Below, piece by piece: positions 32,621-40,473 of a stretch of DNA of 64,000 bases (the first letter of the stretch is position 1; every line of letters starts with the position of its first letter). The translations under genes and the position numbers were made by a program. The notes under the pieces are model-generated. The model did not search any database. It worked only from the letters and a program-made list of their open reading frames with translations, and was not told the DNA's origin. The stretch is from positions 1,454,001-1,518,000 of the forward strand of contig NZ_CP094669.1 in assembly GCF_022827545.1 (NCBI RefSeq), read 5' to 3'. The stretch is from Hymenobacter tibetensis (GTDB taxonomy: Bacteria; Bacteroidota; Bacteroidia; Cytophagales; Hymenobacteraceae).

Positions 32621-33907
32621 CTACTCTTGCCGATACACCACTCCCTGCTTCATAACAAACCGTACGCGCTGCATCACTTTGATATCTTGGGTTGGGTCGC
32701 CGTCCACGGCTACCACATCAGCAAACTTACCGGGTTCCAGCGTGCCGAGGTTGGCGGTTTGGTCGAGCAGTTCGGCTGCCGATACGGTAGCGCTTCGCAA
32801 GGCCTCGTAAGCGGGCATGCCGGCTTCCACCATGTACTGAAACTCTAGGGCATTGACCCCGTGCCGGAACACCGCCGCATCCGTCCCGAAGGCTATTTTC
32901 ACCTTGGCCTTGTACGCCCGCCCAAACGTAGCCTGTAGCTTGGGCCCGATGGCTAGAGCTTTGGGTGTCACCAGGGGCGGATAGTAGTTCGGAATCTTGG
33001 CCGAATCGGCTACCGACTTGCCGGCCGTGATGGTGGGCACATACCACGTGCCGTTTTTTACCATCAGCCGCATGGTTTCGTCGTCCATTAGAGTACCGTG
33101 CTCGATGCTGTTTACCCCTGCCCGAATAGCGCGCTTCATCCCCTCGGCGCCGTGCGCGTGACAGGCCACACGCAAGCCTAAGTCGTGGGCGGTTTCCACA
33201 ATGGCCCGTATTTCCTCTTCGGTCATCTGAGGTGCCGAGCCATCTTTGGCCACACTTAGCACGCCGCCCGTACTGGCAATCTTAATCAGGTCGGCGCCGC
33301 GCTTGTATTGTTCGCGCACGGCTTGACGGCCTTGGTCGGGGCCGTTTATCACGCCGTCGGCAGGGCCAGGGGTGCCCATCAGGTTCAGGCGGTAGCCATT
33401 GGTAGGGTCGCCATGCCCCCCGGTGCCCGATATGATTTTGCCGGCTGTGAAGATGCGCGGCCCCACCACTTGCCCCCGGTTGACGGCGTTACGTAAGGCT
33501 ACGCTTACGGAGCCGCCTAGGTCGCGCACCGTAGTGAAGCCCGCGAGTAAGGTTTTGCGGGCATGGTCGAGGGCATTGAATGCCAGATCGGCCGGATTTT
33601 CGGTAAATGTTTTGAGTTGGTTGTCCTTGCTGGTTTCGCCTTCCAGGTGAACGTGGCAGTCGATGAGGCCGGGCAGCACGGTGCGATTTTTCAGGTCGAT
33701 GGTTTTGTCGGTAGCACCGCCGTTCTGGTAGCCCTTCTGGACGGCTACCACGCGGCCTTTTTCCACCACTACCGTCATTTCAGTTTGCGCGCGCTCTTGG
33801 CGCATATCCAAGAGCCGGCCGCAATGCAAGTAAGTTTTCTGGGCCTGTGCAGTGGGCAGATGCAAGGCAAGCGCTAAAGCAGAGAGTACAAGTGTTTTCA
33901 GATGCAT
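32621..33907 (-). CDS. secreted metal-dependent amidohydrolase (prolidase/imidazolonepropionase-like)
   Basis: A 428-residue exported hydrolase. The start at 33905-33907 gives a signal peptide ending TAQAQ. The TIM-barrel has all ligands of the binuclear amidohydrolases: DCHVHLEG (His85, His87), the carbamylated Lys in GADLIKIASTGG, His in VACHAHGAEG, His in SIEHGTLMD and Asp in IAFGTDAAVFRHG. A beta-sandwich surrounds it (GRLLDMR at the start, GTLEPGKFADVVAVDGDP at the end). The closest group hydrolyses Xaa-Pro or acylated dipeptides in the periplasm; the substrate is inferred from family only. Confidence 0.92.
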   Translation of the reverse strand: MHLKTLVLSALALALHLPTAQAQKTYLHCGRLLDMRQERAQTEMTVVVEKGRVVAVQKGYQNGGATDKTIDLKNRTVLPGLIDCHVHLEGETSKDNQLKTFTENPADLAFNALDHARKTLLAGFTTVRDLGGSVSVALRNAVNRGQVVGPRIFTAGKIISGTGGHGDPTNGYRLNLMGTPGPADGVINGPDQGRQAVREQYKRGADLIKIASTGGVLSVAKDGSAPQMTEEEIRAIVETAHDLGLRVACHAHGAEGMKRAIRAGVNSIEHGTLMDDETMRLMVKNGTWYVPTITAGKSVADSAKIPNYYPPLVTPKALAIGPKLQATFGRAYKAKVKIAFGTDAAVFRHGVNALEFQYMVEAGMPAYEALRSATVSAAELLDQTANLGTLEPGKFADVVAVDGDPTQDIKVMQRVRFVMKQGVVYRQE

Positions 33908-34121
33908 GAAAGAGGGTAGTTGAATGCAAGAGGCCAGTGCAGATCCAAGTAAGGGGTTTTCAGTCGAATGCAACTCTTTCACTGCAAATCCAGCCTACAG
34001 GGTCGGGTAGCCGGTAGCCAGGCGAGAGCACCCCGCGCCGCCAAATACATGCTGCATGCAGCGTATATTAGGGGCATCCTGCGTACCTTCCGCCCCATTC
34101 ATCCACTTAGCAAACCACTCT

Positions 34122-34373
34122 ATGGCCACTCCCGAAGAATTTGAAGCTGCCGCCGCTCGCAGCAAAGAACTACCTACTAAACCATCTAATGCCGTACTCC
34201 TTCAGCTGTATTCACTCTACAAGCAGGCCTCCGAAGGCGACGTTACGGGCGAGCGTCCTGGTGGCTTCGACTTCAAAGCCATTGCCAAGTACGATGCCTG
34301 GAGCAGCCTCAAAGGCAAAAGCGCCGACGAAGCCCGTCAGGAGTACGTAGACCTTGTGACTTCTTTGTTTTAA
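34122..34373 (+). CDS. acyl-CoA-binding protein
   Basis: An 83-residue four-helix ACBP-family protein that binds medium and long acyl-CoA in the cytosol. Signatures are LLQLYSLYKQASEGDV (helix 2) and KYDAWSSLKGKSADEARQEYVDLV (helices 3-4) with the Lys and Tyr residues that hold the CoA phosphate. The start at 34122 matches the family length; TACCTTCC at 34084-34091 may be the -7 element. The family is mostly eukaryotic but occurs in Bacteroidota. It is monocistronic and ends before a 33-bp perfect hairpin. Confidence 0.93.
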   Translation: MATPEEFEAAAARSKELPTKPSNAVLLQLYSLYKQASEGDVTGERPGGFDFKAIAKYDAWSSLKGKSADEARQEYVDLVTSLF

Positions 34374-34416
34374 GCGTCTCTAGCCGCTTTTCATGTTGGC
34401 CGCTCGCAACCGTGTC

Positions 34417-34486
34417 AGCTACCCCAACAAGCATAAAGCCCTGACCTCCGCATGGAGGTCAGGGCTTTATGCTTGTTGGGGTAGCT
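34417..34486. terminator. 33-bp perfect hairpin between convergent genes
   Basis: Positions 34417-34449 and 34454-34486 are exact complements, with a four-base loop (GCAT). It lies between the ends of the ACBP gene (34373) and the CDGSH gene (34489), within three bases of the latter stop codon, so it should terminate both. There is no T run on either side. Confidence 0.75.
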
Positions 34487-34488
34487 GC

Positions 34489-34767
34489 CTACTGAGGCGT
34501 GGCGCCCAAGTCGGGGCTGATGGGTGGTGTTACGGGCGGCGTAGCAGGCTTGGGCGCCGGCAGATCAAAGGCTACGGCCGCGTGCTCGAAATGGCCTTTG
34601 TGCGAGCCGTCGCAGAACGGTTTCTGGTTGGAGAGGCCGCAGCGGCAGATGCTGATTCGCTCGCGGCCACCCAAGCCATACGGCTGGCCTTGGGCATCAA
34701 CAAGTTCGATATCAGTACCCTCCACGCGGAGGGAGCCATTGCTAAGGACGGTGAGTTTGGTGGCCAT
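34489..34767 (-). CDS. CDGSH iron-sulfur domain protein
   Basis: A 92-residue protein with the zinc-finger CDGSH motif at residues 41-56: Cys41, Cys43, Cys52 and His56 in CRCGLSNQKPFCDGSH, which bind a 2Fe-2S cluster by three Cys and one His. These mitoNEET-like proteins act in redox or cluster transfer. A Pro/Ala-rich C-terminal tail of about 25 residues is extra. Monocistronic, ending at the perfect hairpin 34417-34486. Confidence 0.94.
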   Translation of the reverse strand: MATKLTVLSNGSLRVEGTDIELVDAQGQPYGLGGRERISICRCGLSNQKPFCDGSHKGHFEHAAVAFDLPAPKPATPPVTPPISPDLGATPQ

Positions 34768-34883
34768 GAGGAGAGGTAAATAAGGTGAAGTGGTGGCTTT
34801 GAGTAGGCGAGACAGGCGCAGGCAGTGTGCGAAGTAGGTTGTACGAAAGACGTGGGCCTTGCCGCAATTCCTGCTCTTATCAT

Positions 34884-35420
34884 CTACCGGAGTTCTTTAC
34901 GCATGATGTAGTCGTTCATCCAGAAGGGGCCAATCGGAATATCTTCTTCCCGGTTTCGGCTGAATCCCTGGCGCTCGTAAAAAGCTAATGCCGGGTTGTG
35001 GCGGTTCACGTTCAGCTCCAAGGCGTGCCCTCCCGCCGCGCGGCTAGCTTCTTCTACGGCTGCTATAAGATGTTGGCCTAACCCCTGCCCTTGGTGCGAA
35101 GGCAACACGTAGATCTTCTGTAGCTTGAAAATATTGCCCTCAACGGGCAGTTGCGAAAACGACGCAAAGCCAGCCGGCTGGTCTTCGGTGTAGAGCAACA
35201 GAAAGGTGTGCTGGTCGGCAGTCATCTGGCGTTGCAGCGAAGCGGGCGTGTAGATGACCCGGTACATGTAATCGATTTGCTCTTTCGAGATGATAAACCG
35301 ATATGTGGGTTCCCAAGTGGCTTCGGCCAACTCGATGATGGTGGGAATGTCGGCCAGAGCGGCGGGACGGATGGTAATAGCAGCGGGAACAAAAGCAGAC
35401 ATAGGCTGCAAAAACGGCAT
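34884..35420 (-). CDS. GNAT family N-acetyltransferase
   Basis: A 178-residue acetyltransferase. The fold is visible from ITIRPAALADIPTIIELAEATW, IYVLPSHQGQGLGQHLIAAV (acetyl-CoA pyrophosphate loop Q-x-x-G-x-G), and ELNVNRHNPALAFYERQGF before the last strand. Family substrates include polyamines, antibiotics and protein N termini; none can be chosen here. Starts at 35420 or, six residues later, at 35402. Monocistronic. Confidence 0.88.
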   Translation of the reverse strand: MPFLQPMSAFVPAAITIRPAALADIPTIIELAEATWEPTYRFIISKEQIDYMYRVIYTPASLQRQMTADQHTFLLLYTEDQPAGFASFSQLPVEGNIFKLQKIYVLPSHQGQGLGQHLIAAVEEASRAAGGHALELNVNRHNPALAFYERQGFSRNREEDIPIGPFWMNDYIMRKELR

Positions 35421-35539
35421 TTTCCGGGGAAGAACCGAACTTGAGGCCCGATTTCGCCGTTTTGGGCCGGAAATTGCGTGCTCTACGTATAACGCGTCAG
35501 TCCCTGGCCGTTGTTAGGTCAATCTCAATTCTCATGCAT

Positions 35540-36217
35540 ATGAAACGTCTTGCTCTTTCGGCTTCCGTGCTGCTGGCCGTGTTGGCGCTGGCTCCGGCCG
35601 CCCAAGCCCAACAAACCACCACGCAGAAGCCAACCACTCCTTCGAAAACGACCACCACTTCCCAAACGACATCAGCCGTCGAGCAGGATTTGCGCGTTTT
35701 CAGCAACTGGGTGAGCGACAAGCTAAGCCGCGCCGAGTCCGAGGTTCGCCGCGAGCTGCCGAAGATTTCCGCCGAATTCGATCGGCAGAGCCAACGTATT
35801 GATAAAGGAGTGGATAGCCTCTCGGCGCAAGGAAAGCGCGAATATGGTGACCAGAAAAAGCGCTACAAGGATTGGGCTTCCAAACAGGATAGCCTCAACA
35901 CCCAGGCCCGGCGCCCCGAAACCGCTCAGCAAACCCAAGACCGTCTGCTAGGCGAGAAAGTGATACTCAGCCGCGCCCGCGCTACCGAGTTGCCTGATTT
36001 GTATGGCCGCTTCATAGAAGCCACCCGTGAGCAACGCCGCGACTGGACGGCCACCGACTGGAGCAATGCCGCCGCGGTGCTAGCCAACCTAAATGGCCGC
36101 TACGAGCAAGTACGCGAACAGATTCCGCTGGAAAGCCGCATTCGTATTCGTTCGTGGCAAGGTGAATTCCGGACTTTGGAAGCAGCCCGAGATGCTAAAG
36201 AGGTGATAAACAAGTAA
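35540..36217 (+). CDS. secreted coiled-coil protein of unknown function
   Basis: A 225-residue exported protein. The start at 35540 (or ATG at 35534) gives a signal peptide (MKRLALSASVLLAVLALAPAAQAQ). A Thr/Ser-rich linker of about 25 residues follows, then charged helices (DKLSRAESEVRRELPKISAEFDRQSQRIDKGVDSL) and a C-terminal helical region with RNDWTATDWSNAAAVLANLNGRYE-like content. The heptad pattern suggests a periplasmic coiled coil. I do not recognise a named domain. Its 3' end is followed by the 35-bp hairpin at 36251-36323. Confidence 0.7.
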   Translation: MKRLALSASVLLAVLALAPAAQAQQTTTQKPTTPSKTTTTSQTTSAVEQDLRVFSNWVSDKLSRAESEVRRELPKISAEFDRQSQRIDKGVDSLSAQGKREYGDQKKRYKDWASKQDSLNTQARRPETAQQTQDRLLGEKVILSRARATELPDLYGRFIEATREQRRDWTATDWSNAAAVLANLNGRYEQVREQIPLESRIRIRSWQGEFRTLEAARDAKEVINK

Positions 36218-36250
36218 CAACTGTGGTTCAGCATGCCTTGGTAGGCAAGC

Positions 36251-36323
36251 AGAGCCCGGCTGCCAAAGCAGGAGAGCAGGAAATATGGTATTTCCTGCTC
36301 TCCTGCTTTGGCAGCCGGGCTCT
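36251..36323. terminator. 35-bp perfect hairpin overlapping a stop codon
   Basis: Positions 36251-36285 and 36289-36323 are exact complements with a three-base loop. It sits between the convergent genes ending at 36217 (plus) and 36322 (minus), and its right arm includes two bases of the minus-strand stop codon (36322-36324). No T run is present. Confidence 0.7.
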
Positions 36324-36738
36324 ACTGGTTTTCAGGCAGTTGCTGCTGTAGCCATACCTGCGCTAGAATAGGATCAAAGAAAACCTGAATAGCCAACCGC
36401 TGGCTGGAGCGCGCCACGAATTCCAAAGACGCCAATTGGTTGTTCAAATCGGGTGCAAAAACGTAGGCAAACGCCCGCAGTCCGCTGGCATATGCCTGCG
36501 GCAGCCATTCAAACTCCAACCATTCCATAGCCTCCGACCAGTCGCCGGTGGAGCCGTGCTTGTTGTTGAGCAGCAACGGAAACCGAAGTTTCTCCTGAGT
36601 TTGGAGCACGACCTTTGCTCCCGCCACCACAGACTCGGCCGTGAGGTTGCCAAACCACTGAACATAAAGCAACTGCTCGGCTGGGTAGTAGAACTGATGC
36701 AGCAGCGGCGCGCCATGGGCGTCGAGCAAAACACCCAT
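36322..36738 (-). CDS. conserved hypothetical protein, paralogue of 3180-3614
   Basis: A 138-residue soluble protein, start at 36736-36738 chosen by alignment with the paralogue (a GTG at 36823-36825 would add 29 residues, including a weak hydrophobic start). Shared blocks are LLNxxxGxxGxW, EWLxxxWxPQAxxxGLRxxA and the final WLQQQ. No named family; the alternating strand/helix pattern resembles STAS-like proteins. Two copies 33 kb apart suggest a lineage-specific family. Its stop codon is built into the 35-bp hairpin. Confidence 0.6.
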   Translation of the reverse strand: MGVLLDAHGAPLLHQFYYPAEQLLYVQWFGNLTAESVVAGAKVVLQTQEKLRFPLLLNNKHGSTGDWSEAMEWLEFEWLPQAYASGLRAFAYVFAPDLNNQLASLEFVARSSQRLAIQVFFDPILAQVWLQQQLPENQ

Positions 36739-36902
36739 ATCCTGTACTTCAGCAGGGGAAGGTGCAGAATCAGTACGCTTTGGTTTGGGTAGGGAGGCAG
36801 ACACAACAGCAGACAGTAACAGCACAAAATCCGAACACAGCTATTAATATAGTGAAGATTACATGTAAAAAATCAGGGTTCGGGTCTTGAAACCGGATTC
36901 TG

Positions 36903-36910
36903 TACTTTTG
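36903..36910 (+). promoter_or_regulatory. Bacteroidota -7 element for the deoxynucleoside kinase gene
   Basis: TACTTTTG at 36903-36910 exactly matches TAnnTTTG. A weak TTCG at 36879-36882 lies 20 bases upstream as the -33 element. The start codon is at 36961, about 45 bases after the expected start of transcription. Confidence 0.6.
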
Positions 36911-36960
36911 TGGTTCGGGCCAAGCCACGGCGGCCGGCCACGCATTCTTTCTTACGCTGT

Positions 36961-37584
36961 ATGCACATTGCCATCGTCGGCAACATTGGAGCCGGTAAAA
37001 CCACGCTGGCTAACAAGTTAGCCCATCATTTCAACTGGGAGGTCTTCCTCGAAGACGTTGATCATAACCCCTACCTCAAGGATTTCTATGATGATATGCC
37101 CCGTTGGGCTTTTCACTTACAGGTGTATTTCCTGAATAGCCGTTTCAAGCAAACGCAGCGCATCAAAGAAATACAGCGCGCGGGCAAAGGTGTTATTCAG
37201 GACCGCACTATCTACGAGGATGCCCACATCTTCGCGGCCAATCTGCATGAGTCGAGCCTGATGACGGAACGGGACTACCAGAACTACATGGGCTTGTTTG
37301 AGTCGATGATCAACATGGTGAGCCCGCCCGATTTGCTGCTTTATCTGCGGGCCGACTTGCCCCGTCTTATTCACCAGATTCAGAAGCGCAACCGCGACTA
37401 CGAAAACAACATTAAGATCGAATACCTCAAAAACCTGAACGGGCACTACGAGCAGTGGATCAGCGGCTACAAGCATGGCAAGCTCCTTATCGTGGACGTA
37501 AACCACCTCGACTACGTGCAAAACCCCGAGGACCTCGGAAGCATTATTGAGCGAATTAATAGCACCCTCTTCGGCTTGTTCTAG
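36961..37584 (+). CDS. deoxynucleoside kinase
   Basis: A 207-residue cytoplasmic kinase that phosphorylates deoxynucleosides in nucleotide salvage. P-loop GNIGAGKT is at residues 7-14, the Glu of the catalytic base in FLEDVDHNPYLKDFYDD, the substrate Arg in IQDRTIYEDAHIFA, and the lid in RDYENNIKIEYLKNLNGHYEQWI. It fits the dGK/dAK group (single-subunit, about 205-220 residues). Start is set by the family N terminus and promoter position. It converges with the DUF2461 gene through the hairpin at 37592-37619. Confidence 0.92.
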   Translation: MHIAIVGNIGAGKTTLANKLAHHFNWEVFLEDVDHNPYLKDFYDDMPRWAFHLQVYFLNSRFKQTQRIKEIQRAGKGVIQDRTIYEDAHIFAANLHESSLMTERDYQNYMGLFESMINMVSPPDLLLYLRADLPRLIHQIQKRNRDYENNIKIEYLKNLNGHYEQWISGYKHGKLLIVDVNHLDYVQNPEDLGSIIERINSTLFGLF

Positions 37585-37591
37585 TGAGTGA

Positions 37592-37619
37592 GTGGGAGGG
37601 TGCAGCTGCGCCCTCCCGC
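37592..37619. terminator. palindromic terminator between convergent genes
   Basis: GGGAGGG at 37594-37600 pairs with CCCTCCC at 37611-37617 around the palindrome GCAGCTGC (37602-37609), with weak extra pairs outside. It lies between the ends of the kinase (37584) and DUF2461 (37638) genes. Confidence 0.6.
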
Positions 37620-37637
37620 CAGGCATATACTGTTGCT

Positions 37638-38306
37638 TTACCCCTCGAGTAAGGCTTGGTTGAGAAACTGGACGAGGGGCTGCGCCGCCCGCAAACCCGT
37701 TACTACGCGGGCTGCAAAATCAGAACGCAGCACGTCGCTGTCGGAGAAGGTTTGCGCCACCGTGAATTCTTTGAGGCGCAGCCATTCCAGATCGGGGGTG
37801 TGCTGGCCGTAGCCGCGGGGCGGGCGTTGCAGCCGCTCGCCCTGCAGGCCAGCGGGGAAGTGATGGTGCAACTTTGGGGCCTCGCGCAGGGCGTGAAACT
37901 CGGCCCCGTTGTAGTGAATTTCTTGGCGCACCCGGGTCAAGTTGGCGGTATCCGGTTTCCAGATACCAGCCCCCATCCAGGTATGGCCTTCGGGCTGAAC
38001 CGCCATGAAGTACCCCGCACACGCAGCGTGTCGACCCCCACGCTTCATTCCTGCACCCATACGCCGCTTGTACGGCTCCGGGTCGCGCTGCGACCGGTCG
38101 TTCTTGTTGATGCGGAACATGACATCGGTAGGGGTGAGGCCCCGCAACTCCGGCTCGAACTGCTGCAGCCCGGCTAGCACCTCTGCTACCAGCGCCGTGT
38201 AAATTGCCCGCGCCCGGTGGTAATCTGCTCGGTGCTCGTCCATCCAGGCTTTGTGGTTGTTGGCGGCCAGGTTGCGCAGAAAGTCAAGCAGAAAAGCACG
38301 TTCCAT
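37638..38306 (-). CDS. DUF2461 domain protein
   Basis: A 222-residue cytoplasmic protein. The family signature is visible: FLLDFLRNLAANNHKAWMDEHRADYHRARAIYTALVAEVLAGLQ at the start, then VMFRINKNDRSQRDPEPYKRRMGAG, GYFMAVQPEGHTWMGAGIWKPD and the C-terminal PRGYGQHTPDLEWLRLKEFTV. Function of the family is unknown. Length matches it. Monocistronic. Confidence 0.9.
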   Translation of the reverse strand: MERAFLLDFLRNLAANNHKAWMDEHRADYHRARAIYTALVAEVLAGLQQFEPELRGLTPTDVMFRINKNDRSQRDPEPYKRRMGAGMKRGGRHAACAGYFMAVQPEGHTWMGAGIWKPDTANLTRVRQEIHYNGAEFHALREAPKLHHHFPAGLQGERLQRPPRGYGQHTPDLEWLRLKEFTVAQTFSDSDVLRSDFAARVVTGLRAAQPLVQFLNQALLEG

Positions 38307-38354
38307 AAGGGTGAGGCAGAAGTAGGGTGGAGCAGGAGAGGAGCCTGTAGCAAG

Positions 38355-38382
38355 TAGCCGTAGCTGCGTACCGCTACGGCTA
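38355..38382 (-). terminator. hairpin after the MOSC gene
   Basis: TAGCCGTAGC at 38355-38364 pairs exactly with 38373-38382. It lies 27 bases beyond the MOSC stop codon on the minus strand and upstream of DUF2461. There is no T run, so it is a tentative terminator. Confidence 0.45.
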
Positions 38383-38408
38383 ACATTGTTGCTTCGGTTA
38401 TCTATTGA

Positions 38409-39236
38409 CTACGGCTTCACGCTAAGTAGCTCAACGGTATCCCCAACGCGTAGCTGCCCACGGCCCGAAACGGTTAGGTTCTGGCCAAACATCACCTTGC
38501 CGCCTATGGTACGGTAGCTGGCCAGGGTACGCAGCGGTTCGCCATGGGCGCTTTTCAACGCCGTTTGCTGGTTGACAGTGGTCATTACGCAGCGTCCGCA
38601 GGCCCGCACCGCCCGAAACGTGACGTCGCCAATCTGGAACTGCTCCCAGGTGTCTTCGCCGAAGGCTGGCCCACCGCTAACCACGAGGTTGGGCCGAAAC
38701 CGGTCCATCAATACAGACTCTGTGAGACGGCCATTCAAGTCATCGAGCGAGCTTTGGCCGATGAGCAAGAACGGATATTCATCGGCGAAGCTCAGCAGCT
38801 GGCCCTCGGGGTTTAGTTCCGGCTCCACGTCGCGCCGCACCATATCCGACATGTACACCAGCCGGCACACTTTACCTAGGGCTTCCGTTAGCCATTCATC
38901 GGCTTCGGGAGTTCCTCGCCACGCAAACACCATGTCGTCCCAGATGGTAACAAACAGTGTCCGTTCCGGGGTGGCTTCAAACGGAATGTAAAGCGGCAGC
39001 AAATCGGGCCGTTGAGCGTGAGTTAGGAGAAAGCCGTTGTAAGCTGGTGCCAAACGCAGCAACGCCATGGCCGGGTTTTGGCGCTGCGTCAGGAACTGGT
39101 TGCGTTCATCAACGAGCAGCCAGCGTCGGTCGTGGCGAAGGCCGCGCCGCTCGGTGGTACTCTCACTGAGCCGGATGCCGCCCAGCGACTTGATAGGGTA
39201 GATATAGAGGTCTTGCAGAGTCAAGGAGGCAGTCAT
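38409..39236 (-). CDS. MOSC domain protein (mARC/YcbX-like)
   Basis: A 275-residue protein with an N-terminal MOSC beta-barrel domain (LYIYPIKSLGGIRLSES, RRGLRHDRRWLLVDERNQFLTQRQNPAMALL) and the catalytic C-terminal MOSC part (MDRFRPNLVVSGGPAFGEDTWEQFQIGDVTFRAVRACGRCVMTTVNQ). The Cys in ACGRCVMT is the likely molybdenum ligand. Such proteins bind molybdenum cofactor and reduce N-hydroxylated compounds with a partner reductase. No Moco-biosynthesis gene is near. Monocistronic. Confidence 0.9.
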   Translation of the reverse strand: MTASLTLQDLYIYPIKSLGGIRLSESTTERRGLRHDRRWLLVDERNQFLTQRQNPAMALLRLAPAYNGFLLTHAQRPDLLPLYIPFEATPERTLFVTIWDDMVFAWRGTPEADEWLTEALGKVCRLVYMSDMVRRDVEPELNPEGQLLSFADEYPFLLIGQSSLDDLNGRLTESVLMDRFRPNLVVSGGPAFGEDTWEQFQIGDVTFRAVRACGRCVMTTVNQQTALKSAHGEPLRTLASYRTIGGKVMFGQNLTVSGRGQLRVGDTVELLSVKP

Positions 39237-39575
39237 GCCACGAAGGTAAGAGGAGTGCGCCGATGGACACTGCTACATAGCTGCCGAAACCAGTTTGGCA
39301 GTGTTCTTACCAAGCACGTCCAACGCAGAGCGGATTACTGGTAAAGTCTAAGATGCAGAGTTGAAGAACGGTTCTTTTACCAAAACGGGAAAAAGTGTTG
39401 AATAAAGCAAACAGGCACGCTCATGATAGAGTATAAAATACTTATAAAGTTATATATAATGTGCGTATAAAAATAAGTCAAAAACGAAGTTGGCATCGTA
39501 AGTAGTTGGCTGCAGCATAACCGAAGGCTAGCGCACAAATTTCGAGGCAAAGAGGCACCATGCAGAGTCGTTACA
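39237..39575. other. AT-rich gene-free region
   Basis: About 340 bases with base composition clearly lower in GC than surrounding genes, particularly 39390-39490. The minus frame at 39377-39616 has no coding character. Together with the decayed gene at 39576-39844 this looks like eroded sequence. Confidence 0.45.
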
Positions 39576-39844
39576 CTAGTTGTTGCGCAAGTAACCGATG
39601 AAGAAACTGGAAACAATGAAGCCGGTGCCTTTCAATGTGTTACCCATAAAGGTTTGGCCGTAAGTAAAATAGAGATTTACTGCATTGCTACTCAACTGCA
39701 ACGTCTGATTTGATTATCACCGGAAGTGGAATCCAAAGTAAAGCCACTGCTTAAAAACTGATTGCGTACAGCTGAGTTTGCTGTATTGCGGTTATCGTAA
39801 AAAGTGCTATTATGCATGTGTCCTACACGAGCAACTTCCAACCG
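39576..39844 (-). pseudogene. probable decayed gene fragment
   Basis: Two overlapping minus-strand frames look like parts of one protein. Frame A (39844-39692) reads VGHMHNSTFYDNRNTANSAV then QFLSSGFTLDSTSGDNQI before TGA at 39692-39694. Frame B (39713-39576) reads SNQTLQLSSNAVNLYFTYGQ then TFMGNTLKGTGFIVSSFFIG before YLRNN and TAG at 39576-39578. They differ by one frame and overlap, as after a single base insertion or deletion. The residue mix (Asn/Ser/Thr/Phe-rich) suggests a secreted or surface protein. Both are bounded by stops, with no start or signal peptide upstream. No family recognised. Confidence 0.35.
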
Positions 39845-39939
39845 TTAAGGATACTTCTATACTAAAGTGGCTTGGCATTTGGAGCTAACTAGCTGATTTA
39901 ACTCTACCGGATTACATAGTCTATATAGCGCTTTTACTT

Positions 39940-40365
39940 ATGGAGCAGTTCGCACTCATCCGAGGCCGCCTTGGCCGCCTAGCTTATGGCACGCAGCTAG
40001 CTGTACTGCTGGCTCCGTTATATATAGTGCACCCATTAGCAGCCCCTTCTCACTGGTGGTATTTGGTGCTGGCTACGCTGCTGGTTATTGTGTGCACGGG
40101 TCTGGCTGCATTGCTTGCCGTGCGTCGTTTGCACGATATAGGGGTGAGCGGCTGGTACGCCCTCGTTCTGCTAGTACCAGTGCTCAACTTGCCCGGCTTG
40201 CTATTGCTGCTGTTGTTGCCTAGCAAGCCAGGACAAAACAGGTGGGGAATGGCTCCGCTTCAGCAGGTTCGCTCCACCGCCTTGCGCTTCCACCCAAGTA
40301 GGTTTCGGCTGGTGCTGCCGCGCCATGTCAAGCTGGGCCGGGTTCAGGCACGTAGTGCTTCCTGA
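39940..40365 (+). CDS. DUF805 membrane protein
   Basis: A 141-residue membrane protein of the DUF805 (YhaH-like) family. Typical features are the N-terminal RGRLGRLAYG, two to four hydrophobic segments, RRLHDIGVSGWYALVLLVPVLNL (the conserved RRLHD and SGW) and the terminal G-NRWG-like loop. A basic C-terminal extension of about 35 residues is extra. Family function is unknown, possibly in membrane assembly. It converges with the subtilase gene at the terminator 40413-40454. Confidence 0.88.
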   Translation: MEQFALIRGRLGRLAYGTQLAVLLAPLYIVHPLAAPSHWWYLVLATLLVIVCTGLAALLAVRRLHDIGVSGWYALVLLVPVLNLPGLLLLLLLPSKPGQNRWGMAPLQQVRSTALRFHPSRFRLVLPRHVKLGRVQARSAS

Positions 40366-40412
40366 AAGGCACCGCAAGTAGCCGCAACGGCCTAATGAAA
40401 AATAGTGCGTCC

Positions 40413-40454
40413 AGCAAAACGCCCGACAGCCATATGACTGTCGGGCGTTTTGCT
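40413..40454. terminator. bidirectional terminator
   Basis: A 17-bp perfect stem (AGCAAAACGCCCGACAG at 40413-40429 with 40438-40454) with AAAA and TTTT on its outer sides and one mismatch near an inner CAT/ATG. It lies between DUF805 (ends 40365) and the minus-strand subtilase (ends 40474). Confidence 0.88.
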
Positions 40455-40473
40455 AAAGGATAAAACCAGATGG

